64,000 bases of DNA from Pseudoneurospora amorphoporcata. Lineage: Eukaryota > Ascomycota > Sordariomycetes > Sordariales > Sordariaceae. The translations under genes and the position numbers were made by a program. Shown here piece by piece: positions 46,627 through 58,612 of this stretch (its first letter is position 1; every line of letters starts with the position of its first letter). Where the stretch lies: positions 62,001-126,000 of the forward strand of contig MU859081.1 in assembly GCA_033297205.1 (NCBI GenBank). The letters are read 5' to 3'. Under the pieces are notes generated by a model. It ran no database searches and was not told where the DNA came from. It saw nothing but the letters and a program-made list of their open reading frames with translations.

Positions 46627-48536
46627 GCTGTGCTCGGGTCCCGGATCCAAGACCTTGGCTTCAAACCCGTAATCTTTGGTTTAGACGCGACTAGAAATCT
46701 TCCCCTTTCGCTGATGAAGAATGATATTGTGGGGGGACGATGCGGAACGATGGAGAGCATTGCAACGAGGATGGGTGGTGGACGCAAACCAGGGGGTAAA
46801 CGCCATCGTCGTTCTCATTGGCGGCCGTTCCCACCGCACACAGCCAGTCAGAAATCCTATTTTGAGGATCTCAATCGCAGACCTTGCAAGTAGATGATAG
46901 ATGATGGGAGATGCCGATGACGTGACGGGTATACGTGCTTGCCTCTTCATGAGTTGCAGTCTTTATGTGTCTTGGGATCTGGTCGACATTTCTGCAGGCA
47001 TATGAACCATAGGACTTGCCTCCAAGGCATATCATCAACCCCTTGCTGGGGGCCATGAGGCTCAACGAAGGAGGTTTTGGGTTCTGGCCCGGAAGCTGCC
47101 GGACACTTGAACGGCTGAAGCTAAGTTCTGGGGGCCAACAGTTAAGGGAGAAGCGGGGACCAACCTCGGGAAGAATCCGAAACAAAATCAAATTGTCTGC
47201 ATCGCACGACCTGAAACCCAGACCGGGTAGGCGTACAGAGTGGGAGCAAGGTTAATCAGCCTTTGCACGACAGGCCATCAGGTCCGTCAGCCTCGTATGC
47301 AAGGCAAACAAGCGAACGGATATAGCCATGATCCATCTGATAACGGCTGAGCTTCAGCTGTGCTGTTGGCTGATGATGAGAGGGGGATCGCTTGTAAGAG
47401 ATTGACAGTCAAGGATTGAACAGCGATCTCCAACAACATCCACTAGCAGCTGCTAAGGGCAAGATACCCATGATATGGCATCATATCTCTCTCAGTGATG
47501 CTCGTTGGTAGTTGAAAGGAGTTGTGATGAGCTGTCCACCGCGCATACACCTCAGTTCCTCATTCGCTGTCAAGGACCTCGAATGCTGCATGACGGGACT
47601 AGAAGAGATGTTTGTTCTTGTGGCCGGGCATCTACGTATGCATGTGTATGGGTTGTATACTGACCACATCAAGTGTTGAAAGATGAAACATCGATCCAAG
47701 GCAGAGCGGGCGGACGTGCAGTGAGTTCTTGGCCGTCGGCTGACGCGCCTAACATCCGCGGTGGGTTTGGTGATCAAGCGCAGGTACCCCAGCTACACAC
47801 AGTGCCCCACTACCTAGGAACGTCTGGGTGTAGTGGTGATCCCGCAGGTCGACATTGAGGCCTGAAATGCAGAAATGGTGTGTAATGGAGGTGCGAAAGA
47901 TTCAACCATATCGCGGTGGTTTGTGGTCTCGGGCCAGGTGGCAGTGCTGATAAGGTGTTGAGAGACGGTGCAAGCCACAGAGCCCATCAGGCGGCCAATC
48001 ATGCTAGCAGGGACCGGAACTTGACGCGGGCCCGCGATGCTTGCTTGATGCTGGATATCATTCCTAGTGTCGATGTTTCTGTAAGTCCATGTTTCGAGGG
48101 ATGAAGGCAAGGATTCGCTGTGGATACAATCATAGATCTGCCATCTACCTACACAGTAGAACAGGAGGTGGATGGTGCCAGTCGTGATGGCTGCCTCGAT
48201 TGGGGGTGAATTTCGGCACTTGACTTTTGAAGCGAGCGAGGTGCATGGCGTGATGGAATAGTTCGGCAGTGCTGCGCTTTGTGTTGCATTGGGCGATGGA
48301 TAGGTCGACATGTTGCGCTGAGGTTAACAATTTTGGAGAATGGTTGAAATCAGTCAAAGATGGAGGTCGGGTACCTACCTAGCATTCGAGGATGGAAAGA
48401 CGGAGAGGGCTTGCTTGCCCCGTCTGCGCACAAGTTGGTGCCGGCTGGTAGAGCAACTGCAGAACGGGCACTATCAAATGCTTTGCATGACTGGTCTGCT
48501 ACTTCCCTGCCTGTCAGTGGCTTCCGGTCTTGGCCG

Positions 48537-48903
48537 GCGCTTACATACAGTACACAGTACAATTCAATACTGGTTTGTTTGTTAGTTTGGTTCTTCGGGC
48601 AAGGGTTGAGCAAGGGAGATTTATATTAGAGTTCCTATTAGCCTTCAAAAAGAGAAATTGACGTCCGTTTAAAGCATCATGGGACAATGGCAAGGGTTAA
48701 AAACGCCACAAAAGCTTCTTATGCCTCTTTCCGTTGTTATTTAAGGCTTCCAAGACAGAAATATATAAGAGAGCAGTCCCCTCTATAGCACCCGTCCGCT
48801 CGAAGCCTGAATTCTTTTCTTTTAGTAGTTCGAGAGTGGAAATGGGCGTTTTTGTACCAGACTAACAAACAAACCAGGGTTAGATTGTAGTACTGTAAGG
48901 CGC
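48537..48903. mobile_element. MITE-like element of about 340-367 bp with terminal inverted repeats
   Basis: The left end (48537-48590) contains GCGCTTACA, CAGTACAATTCAATA and CTGGTTTGTTTGTTAGTTTG. The right end, read in reverse complement, contains GCGCCTTACAGTACTACAAT and then CTGGTTTGTTTGTTAGTCTG. The 20-base core has one mismatch; outside it there are small indels, so the outer limit (GCGC or CAGTAC) is uncertain. No clear target-site duplication is visible. The interior lacks coding capacity. The sequence is unrelated to the element at 23840-24223. Confidence 0.65.
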
Positions 48904-50975
48904 TTTTATTTTTAGCATCCGGCTTGGCATCTCCAACTTCCCCAACACCCAACCCCACCACCTTCCCCGAAGCTACCCCACCATTGACTACCATCCATCG
49001 CGCTTTCACTTCAACAGTTTGTTGTGGAAGGATTCCTTCCAGTTTCTTCCATAGAAGAGGCATACTTGTGATTCAGATGGCTCTTTCCGTTACCATCCCA
49101 TGTCAGCATGAGCACTGGGATCACTCATGTCACAACATCTGCCCCGACATGACGCGGTCATGATTTGGATGTTCTCCGCCTGGTTATCCTAGAGCAGTTG
49201 CCCTCTCCATTCATGCCTCTTGCCCTAGGTAGATTTCAAAGGCTTTTTAAGGTCGCACAGCATCAAACAAGACCAACAAAGTCAATAATCGTTAACTGAG
49301 AGACCGACAGTTGCGCGGGACCGGAACTGGATGCCCTCGATCTTATCCGCGAGCCACAGGAACGAGTCACGAAATCAGGCACGGCAGGACTTATTCTTCA
49401 TAGAAGGGGGCCACATCCCACCTTCCATAGTTTCATTAGATCTTCTGTCCATTTGGACTGTACAGCTCGTCTCAGGCTCTTACTTCCGGTCCAATCACAC
49501 GGTGACCTCTTTCTCAGCTTGAAGATACCGCCCCTGAACTCTTCTCCTTTGCGGCGATCGTGATCACGGGACGACCCGAAGGACAACGTGTTCAAGCATA
49601 TGTAATCTTGGCTGGTCACAGTTAAGGCCGCCGAATATGGGAAACTGGTGCCCCGCGGAGCCGAAAATGGCTCTAACTGTTTGTCCTGCGGAAGATTAAG
49701 AACCTTGGATCTCGGCTGTTGCATGTAATATGCCCGGGGCCAAAGAGAACTTCAGCTTGTTACAGACTTCGGTTTATACAACATCGTTGCATCAAACGAT
49801 TAACCGGGTCTCTGGTACGTGAATTTGTCGAAAACCACATCCTGCATCATTCTGAGCATACACGGCCTTTCTCTCCATCGGATACCGTCCCGATCCAATG
49901 ATCGCTCAAGTCGCCCTATTGAAACGATTCTCGCAGAATGCCAGTCCAAGTGAGCTAGTAGTTGAACCAGTTCTATTTCAACATAGGAAAACATACACAC
50001 TGCAGGATGAAAAGGCCCGAAAAGCTTTCACTCACTCGGAGGATAAGCCGACTAAGCCAGTTTCCAAAGAATCCGTACTATTGTTGCACACCTACACAGT
50101 AGTACACTCCTGCGTTCCTGGTAGATGCTGTGGTACAGCGCGTGGTCCTTGCGAGGTGATACAAACCATCACAGCCACAGCCTTACCAAAGTCCTAAAGT
50201 TCCTTTTTGCGCCGCCCATATGTTACTTCGCACCGTGTATACAACGAGGTAGTACTTCAGAATAGAGGTGCAGTGGCCTTGTCTTGACGCACAAACTTCC
50301 ATTGCATACGAGATATTTAACAACGCCGAATGTCGGGATCTTTCTATTTGCCTCGAGGACGCATTCAGCTTTTTTGGTCACTAGCCGTCAATGAGGGTTA
50401 TGTTTCAGGCCTGAAGGACCGTTGCATCCTTGATTCGAAACATAGACGATCGGCAGATTAATGGATGGCGGATTACTGGTTATCACTTTGTTATAACTTA
50501 AGACCGAAGCTTGGCGCAGAAATCTATCGAATGGCTTCCGGTAAAGGGTGCGATGAGTCTCCATCTATGACAGTCATCGTCACTTACCAGCCGTTGTTGT
50601 AGTTGATCGACCATCATAGTGATTCAACTAGCTCGTATTTTCTTGAACACCAACGCAAAGCCAGGTAGAGGTTTTGGTACTGCGAGTCGCATCTAGGTAG
50701 CCGAACCTACTTATTTCGTTGAAGGCACAAGGTTGAATCGAGCAGTCCGTGGCATAACTAGCAGGCGTTGACGACTCGGTAGTCACTTTTATGATGGACT
50801 GAATCTGGAAGGAATATGGCGAAGTAACCATATGAAATCTAGACTACCACCTGCGCCACCTGCGCCTGCCTGCCCTTGATAAGCGACCAGTCCAGGCCGA
50901 GTTGGCAAGATCTCCTCGGGACGAGATACATTAAGCTCAACTGGTCCCATTGAGAGTCTCTCTCAGTGTGCCGTA

Positions 50976-50988
50976 CCCCCCCCCCCCC
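50976..50988. repeat. C13 tract
   Basis: A homopolymer of 13 C followed by GGGCCGG in a gene-free stretch. Its length may be unreliable. Confidence 0.8.
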
Positions 50989-53718
50989 GGGCCGGTTCAC
51001 GAAGAGATCCCGCGTTCGACTCGGTTGCACGGCACGATTTCTTTACGAGCAAAGCTGGGAATTTCGTGCGTCGTCAAGACAACGTCCTCCGAGGCGAGTA
51101 GTAGTGCCCCGCGACTTTGAATCTTGTTTTCTTTTCTTTCTTTTCCTTTTTTTTTTCCTGCTGAAGTTGGATGAGTCGGAAGTGAAGGCGAGACAAAATC
51201 TGGTGGTGAGCATGTCGCGTACAAAGTGACTCTGCCGTTCCATATCGCGCAAAATTAGCGATGGGTTGGGGCATTGGCTGTGAAGTATCCTGGAGGACTG
51301 TCTTTCGGCGATGCTTGATGTGGTGTGTTGAATCGGTGTGTTGAATCACGACGATGACTGACTTTAAGAGGTGACTTCCACGAGGGAAAATATTGAACTC
51401 AGCTACAACTTCGGAAAAAGGCAGTGGCAGGATTAATTATGCGCCCTGGCAGTCATCACCTTATTCTCCATGTGCATCGCACCTTCCATCGTCTCTTGTG
51501 CCGCAAGAAGAAGGGCTAGCGCAATGTGGCTCGCGCGGGGAAAAGAGTTCGGACAATTGCAGCTTGACTTACCGTGTTCGTATTGAAATACTGGGGGCGA
51601 ATAAACGACGAAAGGTCATGAGTTAAAGTACTGGAAGGGAACAAGAAATAAAAACAGTAGTGGTTCATCGATAGGAAAATGGAGAATGCTAGTGTCAAGT
51701 TGTATGTTTGCGGCCATGATAAGCATTAAAAGCATATGGAAACAGCCAGGCCAACAAAGTAACGTATCTCGACTGTCAAAGTGCGAATGGGGGCATTCGT
51801 TTACAAAAATAAGGCTTTATGACTCGGAAGCTTTCCCCTTGGGGTTCCTTGGTAGGTACATAGATAGAAACGCAAAGCTTGAGCTGCTCACTTGTTTCGG
51901 GGGAGTGAGATGTTAGATGACACACATCCACCCCCGTGGGAGTCAATGATAGAATCAAAATCTTCACGTGGCTAGGAAGATTGGCGAGTCATCGGGTAAG
52001 ATTCAATAGCAAATGACGGGGATATCGTTCTGTCCTCTTGCCGAGAAGTCTGACTCAAGTGTCATTTTAGCGACCTAGGGTAAGATGCTCCAAAGTCACA
52101 TATATGTCAGCTGTACGACAAGAGGTTATAAACCCTTTATATGTATCAAACAAAGTCAATGAAAGGATCCAAGGTTGAAGTCAGGCATCGAATTTTCTGA
52201 AGCAGTAAACAGAATTTGGAAGCAACGCGAAGAGTCAGAAATGCCTTCAAGAGGTTAGTTATTTCCCGGCATCAACAGAACGACGACTGTCACTGACAAT
52301 TAAATGAACCTCCACCGCTGAGACCAAAACAGTGACTTCCCCATCCCACAAGCCAAACACCCTCCATGACTGGATGAGAGATTGTACCTCTTCGGACACT
52401 GAAAGATAAGATGGGAGGTAGATGTACTTACGTACGAGCCAATGCCCACCAGCACCCATCTCCGCTCACACCAGATGATTCCCACGTGCGCATCTACCAC
52501 ACTCACCCGATGGCTGTCCGACGGGCCATTACTTGCATAAGCCCATCTCACCCTCAGCAATGCGATGTCAAGCAACAACCCTTGGGCGCCACCACCCGCG
52601 GCCGCCGCCGCGGCGCTTAGCTGTACAAGCAAGAAAGAACCCGAGGGCGTTGATGGCGGGTCGGGCCATTGGTCGAACATAGAGGCGGGAGTGTGTGTCG
52701 TTGTTGAACTCCCGTAGGTTAGACTTGTAGGTGGCGACAGTTGGTGGCTTGCACTCCTAAAGGGACTGGAGCCCGAGGTTGATGGTGACCGTTGGCTCTG
52801 ATTGAATGTTTAAGAAGCGGGAGAAGCATATGCTTACGCACGGTGGTCGGATCGGTTGGGCAGTATGGAGTGGGGGGCTTTCAGGAACTGTGCCACTTGG
52901 GTGCTTGGAGTTCATCGGTGGTGACTGGCTGGCTCCTGCACAAACCAAGTCCTGTCGTCTGTTGTCGTGGAGAATTGTGAGTTTGAAGTTTTGATCAGAG
53001 ATCTCTTGGTTTCGGTTACCGACCAATTCATCTATTTGCTCTCTGAGTTAACAGAGACAACAAGATCAGTTGCGAGCGTGATCCTATCTTGGGATGATGG
53101 TCAAACAAGTTGTAGTCCTATGGGCTGATGAAGACATATGGAAGATTGATTCAAGGAAGAACGCAGACAGAGTGAGAATCCATTACCTACCAGGCGCTGA
53201 AGTCTCTAGTCGACAGTGGTTTAATACTATTCCAGAGCCGCTTTCTAGGCTATCTTGTCAATAACTTTCACCGCTATCGTTTAGTTCTCACGCCTCCAAT
53301 AGATAAGAGGAGAATTGTTGTTGAAGAGAGAGGTGAAGACAGAAGTGAGGTGTTGAAGAGAGAAATAAACTTAGGAGGTTAGAGGACACTACGCATGTAT
53401 GGATACTCTGAATGAATGATGTCCTTCCGAACCATTTAATAATGATTGGGCAAGACCGGGATAGCAACAGTCAAACAAGGAGAGTACAGTTACCCTCCAC
53501 CAAGGAGGTAAACTCAGAAAACCATGCCAGGTAGAAAGAAAGAAAGAAAACCCCGGCACCCATTTTATTACACCCTAACCGGCCCTGTGCCCTCCATCCC
53601 AACCGCAGTTGATTCAGGTTCTGGTTTGATTTTCGATCCTTCCCATCCGATAATCATATTCAAAGAGACGCCCATCTAACCCAAGATTCAACGTATACCG
53701 TTTTCTTCAGACACGCCT

Positions 53719-55635
53719 CTAAGCACGGCTGGAAGAAGCCAAGGCCGAAGCCGCACCGGAGCCAGCCGGGACGTTGGACCTCCGCTTCTCGCTACTTCTC
53801 TTGTTGTCACCCTCTTCCGAGTCATCATCGCTAGGTGCCCGGCTACCGTCTTCCTGGTTCGGCCCCCGGGTCCTGCTCATCTGAAGAGGACAGAGTCAGT
53901 CAAAGCACTCAACAAGCAGCGCTCAGTGAAAGAAAAGAAAGCAGAACACTTACCCAAGATCGTACACCGCCGACCAGCCCAAGGGTATAGCCCGTAATAA
54001 AATCGTTCACGTTTCCTGCCGCCTGCGCAGCAGCCTGTGTCGGGCTCTTGGGAGCCAAGTTTGAGGGACCAGCTTGCGCCGATCCTGAAGCAGGGCCAAG
54101 AGGGCTGGGGCTGGTGGCATTCGAAACATCGGCGCTACTACCGCCGTTCTGCGCCATAGCCATCAACTGTGGAGGCAGTCGGGGGAACCCAGAAGGGCTT
54201 GGGCTCTGGGGCCGACTAGACGGCCAGAACTGGCGCAGCTCCTTGCTGAGCTCCTGTCCGGTCGTAGCCCAGTTGCTGCGGATATTGTCACGCAGATCCT
54301 GGATGTGACGCTTCAGGTCAAGCTCGTTCTTCTTCAGCCAGCTGACGTTGAGCTCTTGACGCGATGCACCGCGCTTGAATTGACGGGCAATATACTTTTC
54401 ATAATCGCGGACGATCCTGTGGAGAAAAAAGAAACTGTTGTCAGTACAGAACCTGGGATGCAAACATGGGATGATAGGTGAGGGTTAACGAACTTGGTGA
54501 TAATACCAGTGGTGCTCACACCCTCTGTCCGTTGCGTGACCAGGAACTTGCCAGCCGCCTTGATGGGCGCATAAATATCGTCACCCTCATCAGCACCGTA
54601 GGGAATGTCGTCGTGGGCAACGTAGTCAATTTTGTGTTCCTCGAGGAACTCGGGTGTGACGATCCAGGGGCAGTCCTCAATAACCTCGTCCACCCACTTG
54701 CAATGCCGGACGGTCTCGGCACGCTCCTTGCCTGACAAAACGGTCAAGCCCTTGCGCTTGTGTGTATCCTCGTCGCCTGTCACGCCCACAAGGAGGTAGA
54801 CTTCGGGGAAGGCCTTCTTGGCCTGCTCGAGCTGGCGCATGTGTCTGTGGTATGTTGTGGTTAGCACGTGCCTTTACAAGAGCTTACGAGGAGCCTCTTT
54901 CGTTATCCTCGGCCACATTGGAAGCCCAAGCTGCGCCAATTGCCCGGCTCCGTGGGCATTGGTCTTCCTCCGACTTTGAGCGGGAAACTGTCCGCAACTA
55001 AGCAAAGGATGGACGTACCCAAGATGGAACAGATCGAAGACACCATCTGCGTACACTCTGACTGGCCTCCCCACAGGAGGATCGTTCGTCTTGTATCCCA
55101 CGGGATGGGTGAGCTTTCCGATGGGCGGTGGTGCCATGGCCGGACCCTTGGATATTATTGGGTAGCCACCCGTCTCTCCGTCTTCACTGCCATTGCTCTG
55201 ACCAGCGGTGGCCTTGCGGCTGCTCTTGCGGGTCACTCTTTCGGCAATGTCATCGCTGGCTTCAGTGGTATCACTAGGCTCGCCGGGATCAATAGCCTTG
55301 GCCTGCTCTATCGCATCGGCGGCGGCGGAAGCTTCTGAGGGCTGGTCGTCGTTGGAGCGCTGACGCTTGCTAGGCGGGTGGCTGCTAGTGGCCGAGTCGG
55401 TCTTTCTGTGGCCGGCGGCGGTGCGTGAAGATTCGGGAGCGGTGGTGTCGCCCTCTTCAGCCGAGGCGTCGCGGGACTCGGCCTGGATGATCTGGTCCTG
55501 GTTCATAATGGCGGCGTCGACGGGGTCGAGATGTGCGGTATTGATGTTGGAGTTGGCAACGCTGTCCGCCGCGGCAGAGCTACGCTTGCGTTTCCCAGAA
55601 GCCTGAGGCGTCGACGAGATCGGAGAAGGTGACAT
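53719..55635 (-). CDS. PCT1: Choline-phosphate cytidylyltransferase
   Basis: Predicted 530-aa enzyme making CDP-choline from CTP and phosphocholine, the rate-setting step of the Kennedy route to phosphatidylcholine; it works at the nuclear/ER membrane. Exons are 55635-55019, 54844-54494, 54416-53954 and 53880-53719. Splicing of exons 1 and 2 completes the catalytic HxGH (H204-L-G-H207 in YADGVFDLFHLGHM). The signature RTEGVSTT is at 311-318. Intron 2 has the unusual donor AA/GTTCGT. The 175-residue N-terminus is disordered, Ser/Asp/Glu-rich with basic patches (GKRKRS, SKRQRS) that may be nuclear signals. After the core comes a helical, charged region (EKYIARQFKRGASRQELNVS ... LKRHIQDLRDNI), expected to act as the lipid-sensing segment, then a Ser/Pro-rich tail. 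It is longer than yeast Pct1 (424 aa), mainly in the termini. Confidence 0.93.
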
Positions 55636-57748
55636 GGCGAGTGGATTGGGCGTAGAAAGAGAGGGAAAGAAAGAGCGGGAAGGAGTTGATAAGTTGGGCC
55701 AACCGATACTAGAGGTCGGGCTAAGAAGTTATGGAGTATGCAATGGAGCAATGGAGCAATGTAGAACGTACCCGACTGCAGTGGTAATTGTGGGCCCCGT
55801 GCTATACCCCTTCCACGACAGTTCCAGCAACGCTTTCTGTATCTCTATGCCGTCTGCAGGAAAGTCGCGCTCAGACCAAGCTAGTAGGAAGGTGCAGTGG
55901 TAGTGACGTTTGAGGATGTGCGATTGAGAGGAGGAGCGAAGTTGTCGTGCGTATGTGTCGTGTGGCGCACAGTTTTTGGAGTTTTAACGGCGCCGGGTAT
56001 CAGACTTGCGGCCTGCAGGTGATTTGACAGGTTGAGAGGTACCGGGCACGAGCATATCCACTTTCGAACAAAATATCACAATGACGGCTGTTGTATCCCC
56101 CCAGGTGGCCTCTCTTTCTCTGTTCCTTGTTTTTCTTTTTCTTTGCGATTCCGAAGCGGTGGAAGACTTCGGGGAGTCTGATTGACGGAGAGTCAACTGG
56201 CGCAATAATGGGATTGTTGCACGAGTGACCGTAGCAAGTAGGTACTCTTTCAACCAAGAACGAGTCCGAAATCCGGTCGGTCTGGCTTTGGAGGGAGAGT
56301 TGCTCTCTTTCACATGCGGCTAAGAAAAAGATAGAGAAGACGTCAGAGGGCCCCTTTGGGCTGCTAGTACTACCACACACACCAGAGACAGCAAACAACG
56401 TGCTCGAGGCACCCACCGTATGGACGGGAGTGACAAATGGAACAGAAGCAGACACGGGATGCTGTGAGAGGCTCATTCACAACTGGACAACACGGAACAA
56501 CACTTCCAGCAATCCGGATTCAGATGTCCGGCTAGGCATCTCGGGAGAACAACATGCGCTGCCGTGGCTCAATATTTGGCGAAGCTAGCATCATCTTTCC
56601 CCGGCCGAACTTGTAGGCTTTGCGTTCCATTTTCATAGGGCACGCATTGCGCGCCTGAAGAAAATAAGGGTCATCTGCATATGATTTGGCGCCAGCGTCC
56701 CCCAGTGGCGACGCTATTGCTGCGGTGGCCGTCAAGTTTTTTTTTTCTCTTTGCTGGTCGGGATTCCACCAAAAGGCCAAGTCCCCGGCCGCTCGCTTTT
56801 CCCCCAACTACCTACCTCTAGTGTCAAGTCTAGAGGTGCTGTGTAGAGATCCAATAGCGATAGCTTCTTTTCCAGCGTCAAATCCTGCGTGGAGGTTGTC
56901 CAGGCCAGGGCAAGCATCCAAAAAGGGTACTAACAAGGGCAGCATTGGAAGCCGGGGGCGGGAATGGACCCATTGTTAGAAACCGCTAGAAATCTCGCGT
57001 TGTTTGCAAACAATGGGGGCCCATGCCACCGGGTGCCGGAAACCGGAGTGCTTGTCGACGCCGCCGTTAGTGCAATTGGGATGTGACCGACCGCCCCGAA
57101 CGGAACATGGGAACAAGCGGAAGGGAAATTTTTGTTGAATTGCACTGCAGGCATTCGCAAAGGGAATCACGTCATTGCCAATTGCCAAGCAAGGGCCAGA
57201 CCACACCATGGGCGAGTGGGCGACCTCGATCCCTACTTCCGTCGGTCTGGTGGTACGTATCATCGTGTGGCTTCCATGTGTCGACGATAAGACCACCACA
57301 ACCACATTCATCATCGCCAAGGTGGCACATGCCAACATTCTGTTGCTCGTCCGCTTCATTCGAAAGGTCCATTGGCGATAGCGAGGCTGTGGGCAGCATC
57401 AGAACTAGTTTCGGGGTGCTCCATTACTTCTAAAGTCGAGCATTGACGCTTCAACAGTCGGAACACTCGGCACGACGATGAAAGGCTCAGGTGATGTCTG
57501 CTTCATTTGTATGTTTGCGATGCATTCGTCATTGGAGGTCTCAACCCTTCTTCGATATCGCGAAACAGCCCTCCTGTGCTCTCTAGATATGTATATACGT
57601 GTAATCCCATTCCTTCGCGACTGGAAACGCTTTCGTTGTCGGCTTTGATCATGCTTCAGAAAATGCCAAACCCAGTAGTGACCACCACCTATTCTGTGTG
57701 TATCCCTAAAAAAGGAAACCGCCCAACAACCAGAATCCCACCCAATAT
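55636..57748. other. Intergenic, no supported gene
   Basis: 2.1 kb between the cytidylyltransferase start and the end of the F-box gene. It includes the former's promoter. Frames of 158, 127 and 166 codons on the minus strand (56000-57905) have no motif, and the last overlaps the F-box gene in another frame. Confidence 0.5.
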
Positions 57749-58612
57749 TCACTGCAAAACCACCTTCGACTTCCGCACAAGGTGTCGTCCACACCGTGTC
57801 TTGTCGCCGGGCTTGCTCATATAGCAATATGACTTGGCACCCTCGGGCGCAATCGGCCCAAACTTCTCCCTGATGGAGCAGTACTCCATGTTGTCGCCCA
57901 TCCACTCCTGGATGTGCTTATGCAGCTGGCACCGCGTGACGCCGCATTTTCTGCAGTATGCCTGGCCACGGACCCGGAGTTGCGACAGCGACAGAGACTT
58001 CTTGCTCTCCTCCTCGCTCTTCTCCTCCACCAGCGAGGATGGCGCCGATTTCCTGACCGTGCCTGCAAGATGCCATGCCCACTCCAGCTCGTTTGGACCC
58101 TCGCGCCGCGTCCTGAGCGGAACGGTCCCGTGCATTCGCCGGTGGATGGCGTAGAAGTGCTTGTTGGTCAACCCGAGACAGGTGCTATCGATAGGGTCGA
58201 GAAAGTCGAAGACGGCCATATGCAACTCGGGCGGTAGATCGAGCAAGAGCTTGCCCGCCGACGGCACGGGCAACGGCAAACGATCTGTGACAGAGTAGGA
58301 CCGGCGAGGAGGGCCCAGTGCAGGCCTGCGTCGTACCGTCACTGCCTTTTCTTCTGTCGGCTTGGGCTGGCTCCTCTCCTTCACCGATACGACCGGCTGC
58401 TTGATAACATCTTCATCGGGAAGCTGTTGAATGGTGTGGAGGGTGAAGAGGGGAGGCTGCGGGATGTGATATTCCTGAAAGGTCTGAGACCGGCGTGGAA
58501 CTCGCTTGCCTGACCGCATAAGGCTCATTTCCTTCCTCCTGTGATCCTCTCTGGTGAATGACATGCCCGAACCCTGCATAAGGGTTGGGGTGCTATAGAG
58601 AACCTCGATCAT
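57749..58612 (-). CDS. F-box protein with C-terminal Cys/His cluster
   Basis: Intronless 287-aa protein from ATG 58612. Residues 1-115 are basic and Pro/Ser-rich. The F-box lies at 122-160 (LLLDLPPELHMAVFDFLDPI, then CLGLTNKHFYAIHRRM). F-box proteins link substrates to SCF ubiquitin ligases through Skp1, so this is likely a substrate adaptor. The C-terminal third has C220, C223, C228, H231, C245, C263, C274 and H277, possibly one or two zinc sites; this fits many short fungal F-box proteins with a cysteine-rich tail. No substrate-binding repeat (WD40, LRR) is present. The substrate is unknown. Confidence 0.75.
   Translation of the reverse strand: MIEVLYSTPTLMQGSGMSFTREDHRRKEMSLMRSGKRVPRRSQTFQEYHIPQPPLFTLHTIQQLPDEDVIKQPVVSVKERSQPKPTEEKAVTVRRRPALGPPRRSYSVTDRLPLPVPSAGKLLLDLPPELHMAVFDFLDPIDSTCLGLTNKHFYAIHRRMHGTVPLRTRREGPNELEWAWHLAGTVRKSAPSSLVEEKSEEESKKSLSLSQLRVRGQAYCRKCGVTRCQLHKHIQEWMGDNMEYCSIREKFGPIAPEGAKSYCYMSKPGDKTRCGRHLVRKSKVVLQ

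Larger units (their letters stand above)
44673..53718. other. Gene-poor stretch of about 9 kb with one TIR element
   Basis: I find no supported gene here. The longest frames are 165 (47814-48311, -) and 126 codons (52300-52680, -), and none shows a motif, signal peptide or plausible exon chain. Features seen are a 24-nt palindrome (46603-46626), a TIR element (about 48537-48903), a C13 tract (50976-50988) and GAAA repeats near 53536. The part closest to 44672 must carry the regulator gene's promoter. Base composition does not look strongly RIP-like by eye. Confidence 0.5.

Noticed and set aside
50968..51035. tRNA-like sequence with GTGCCGT/ACGGCAC ends and a TTCGACT T-loop-like motif
   Set aside because: The T-stem does not pair, the D-arm region is a C13 tract and the total length is too short; no functional tRNA fold is possible.
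52300..52680. 126-codon minus-strand frame with an Ala/Gly stretch
   Set aside because: The Ala run comes from a short GCC repeat; no conserved segment or suitable neighbouring exons.
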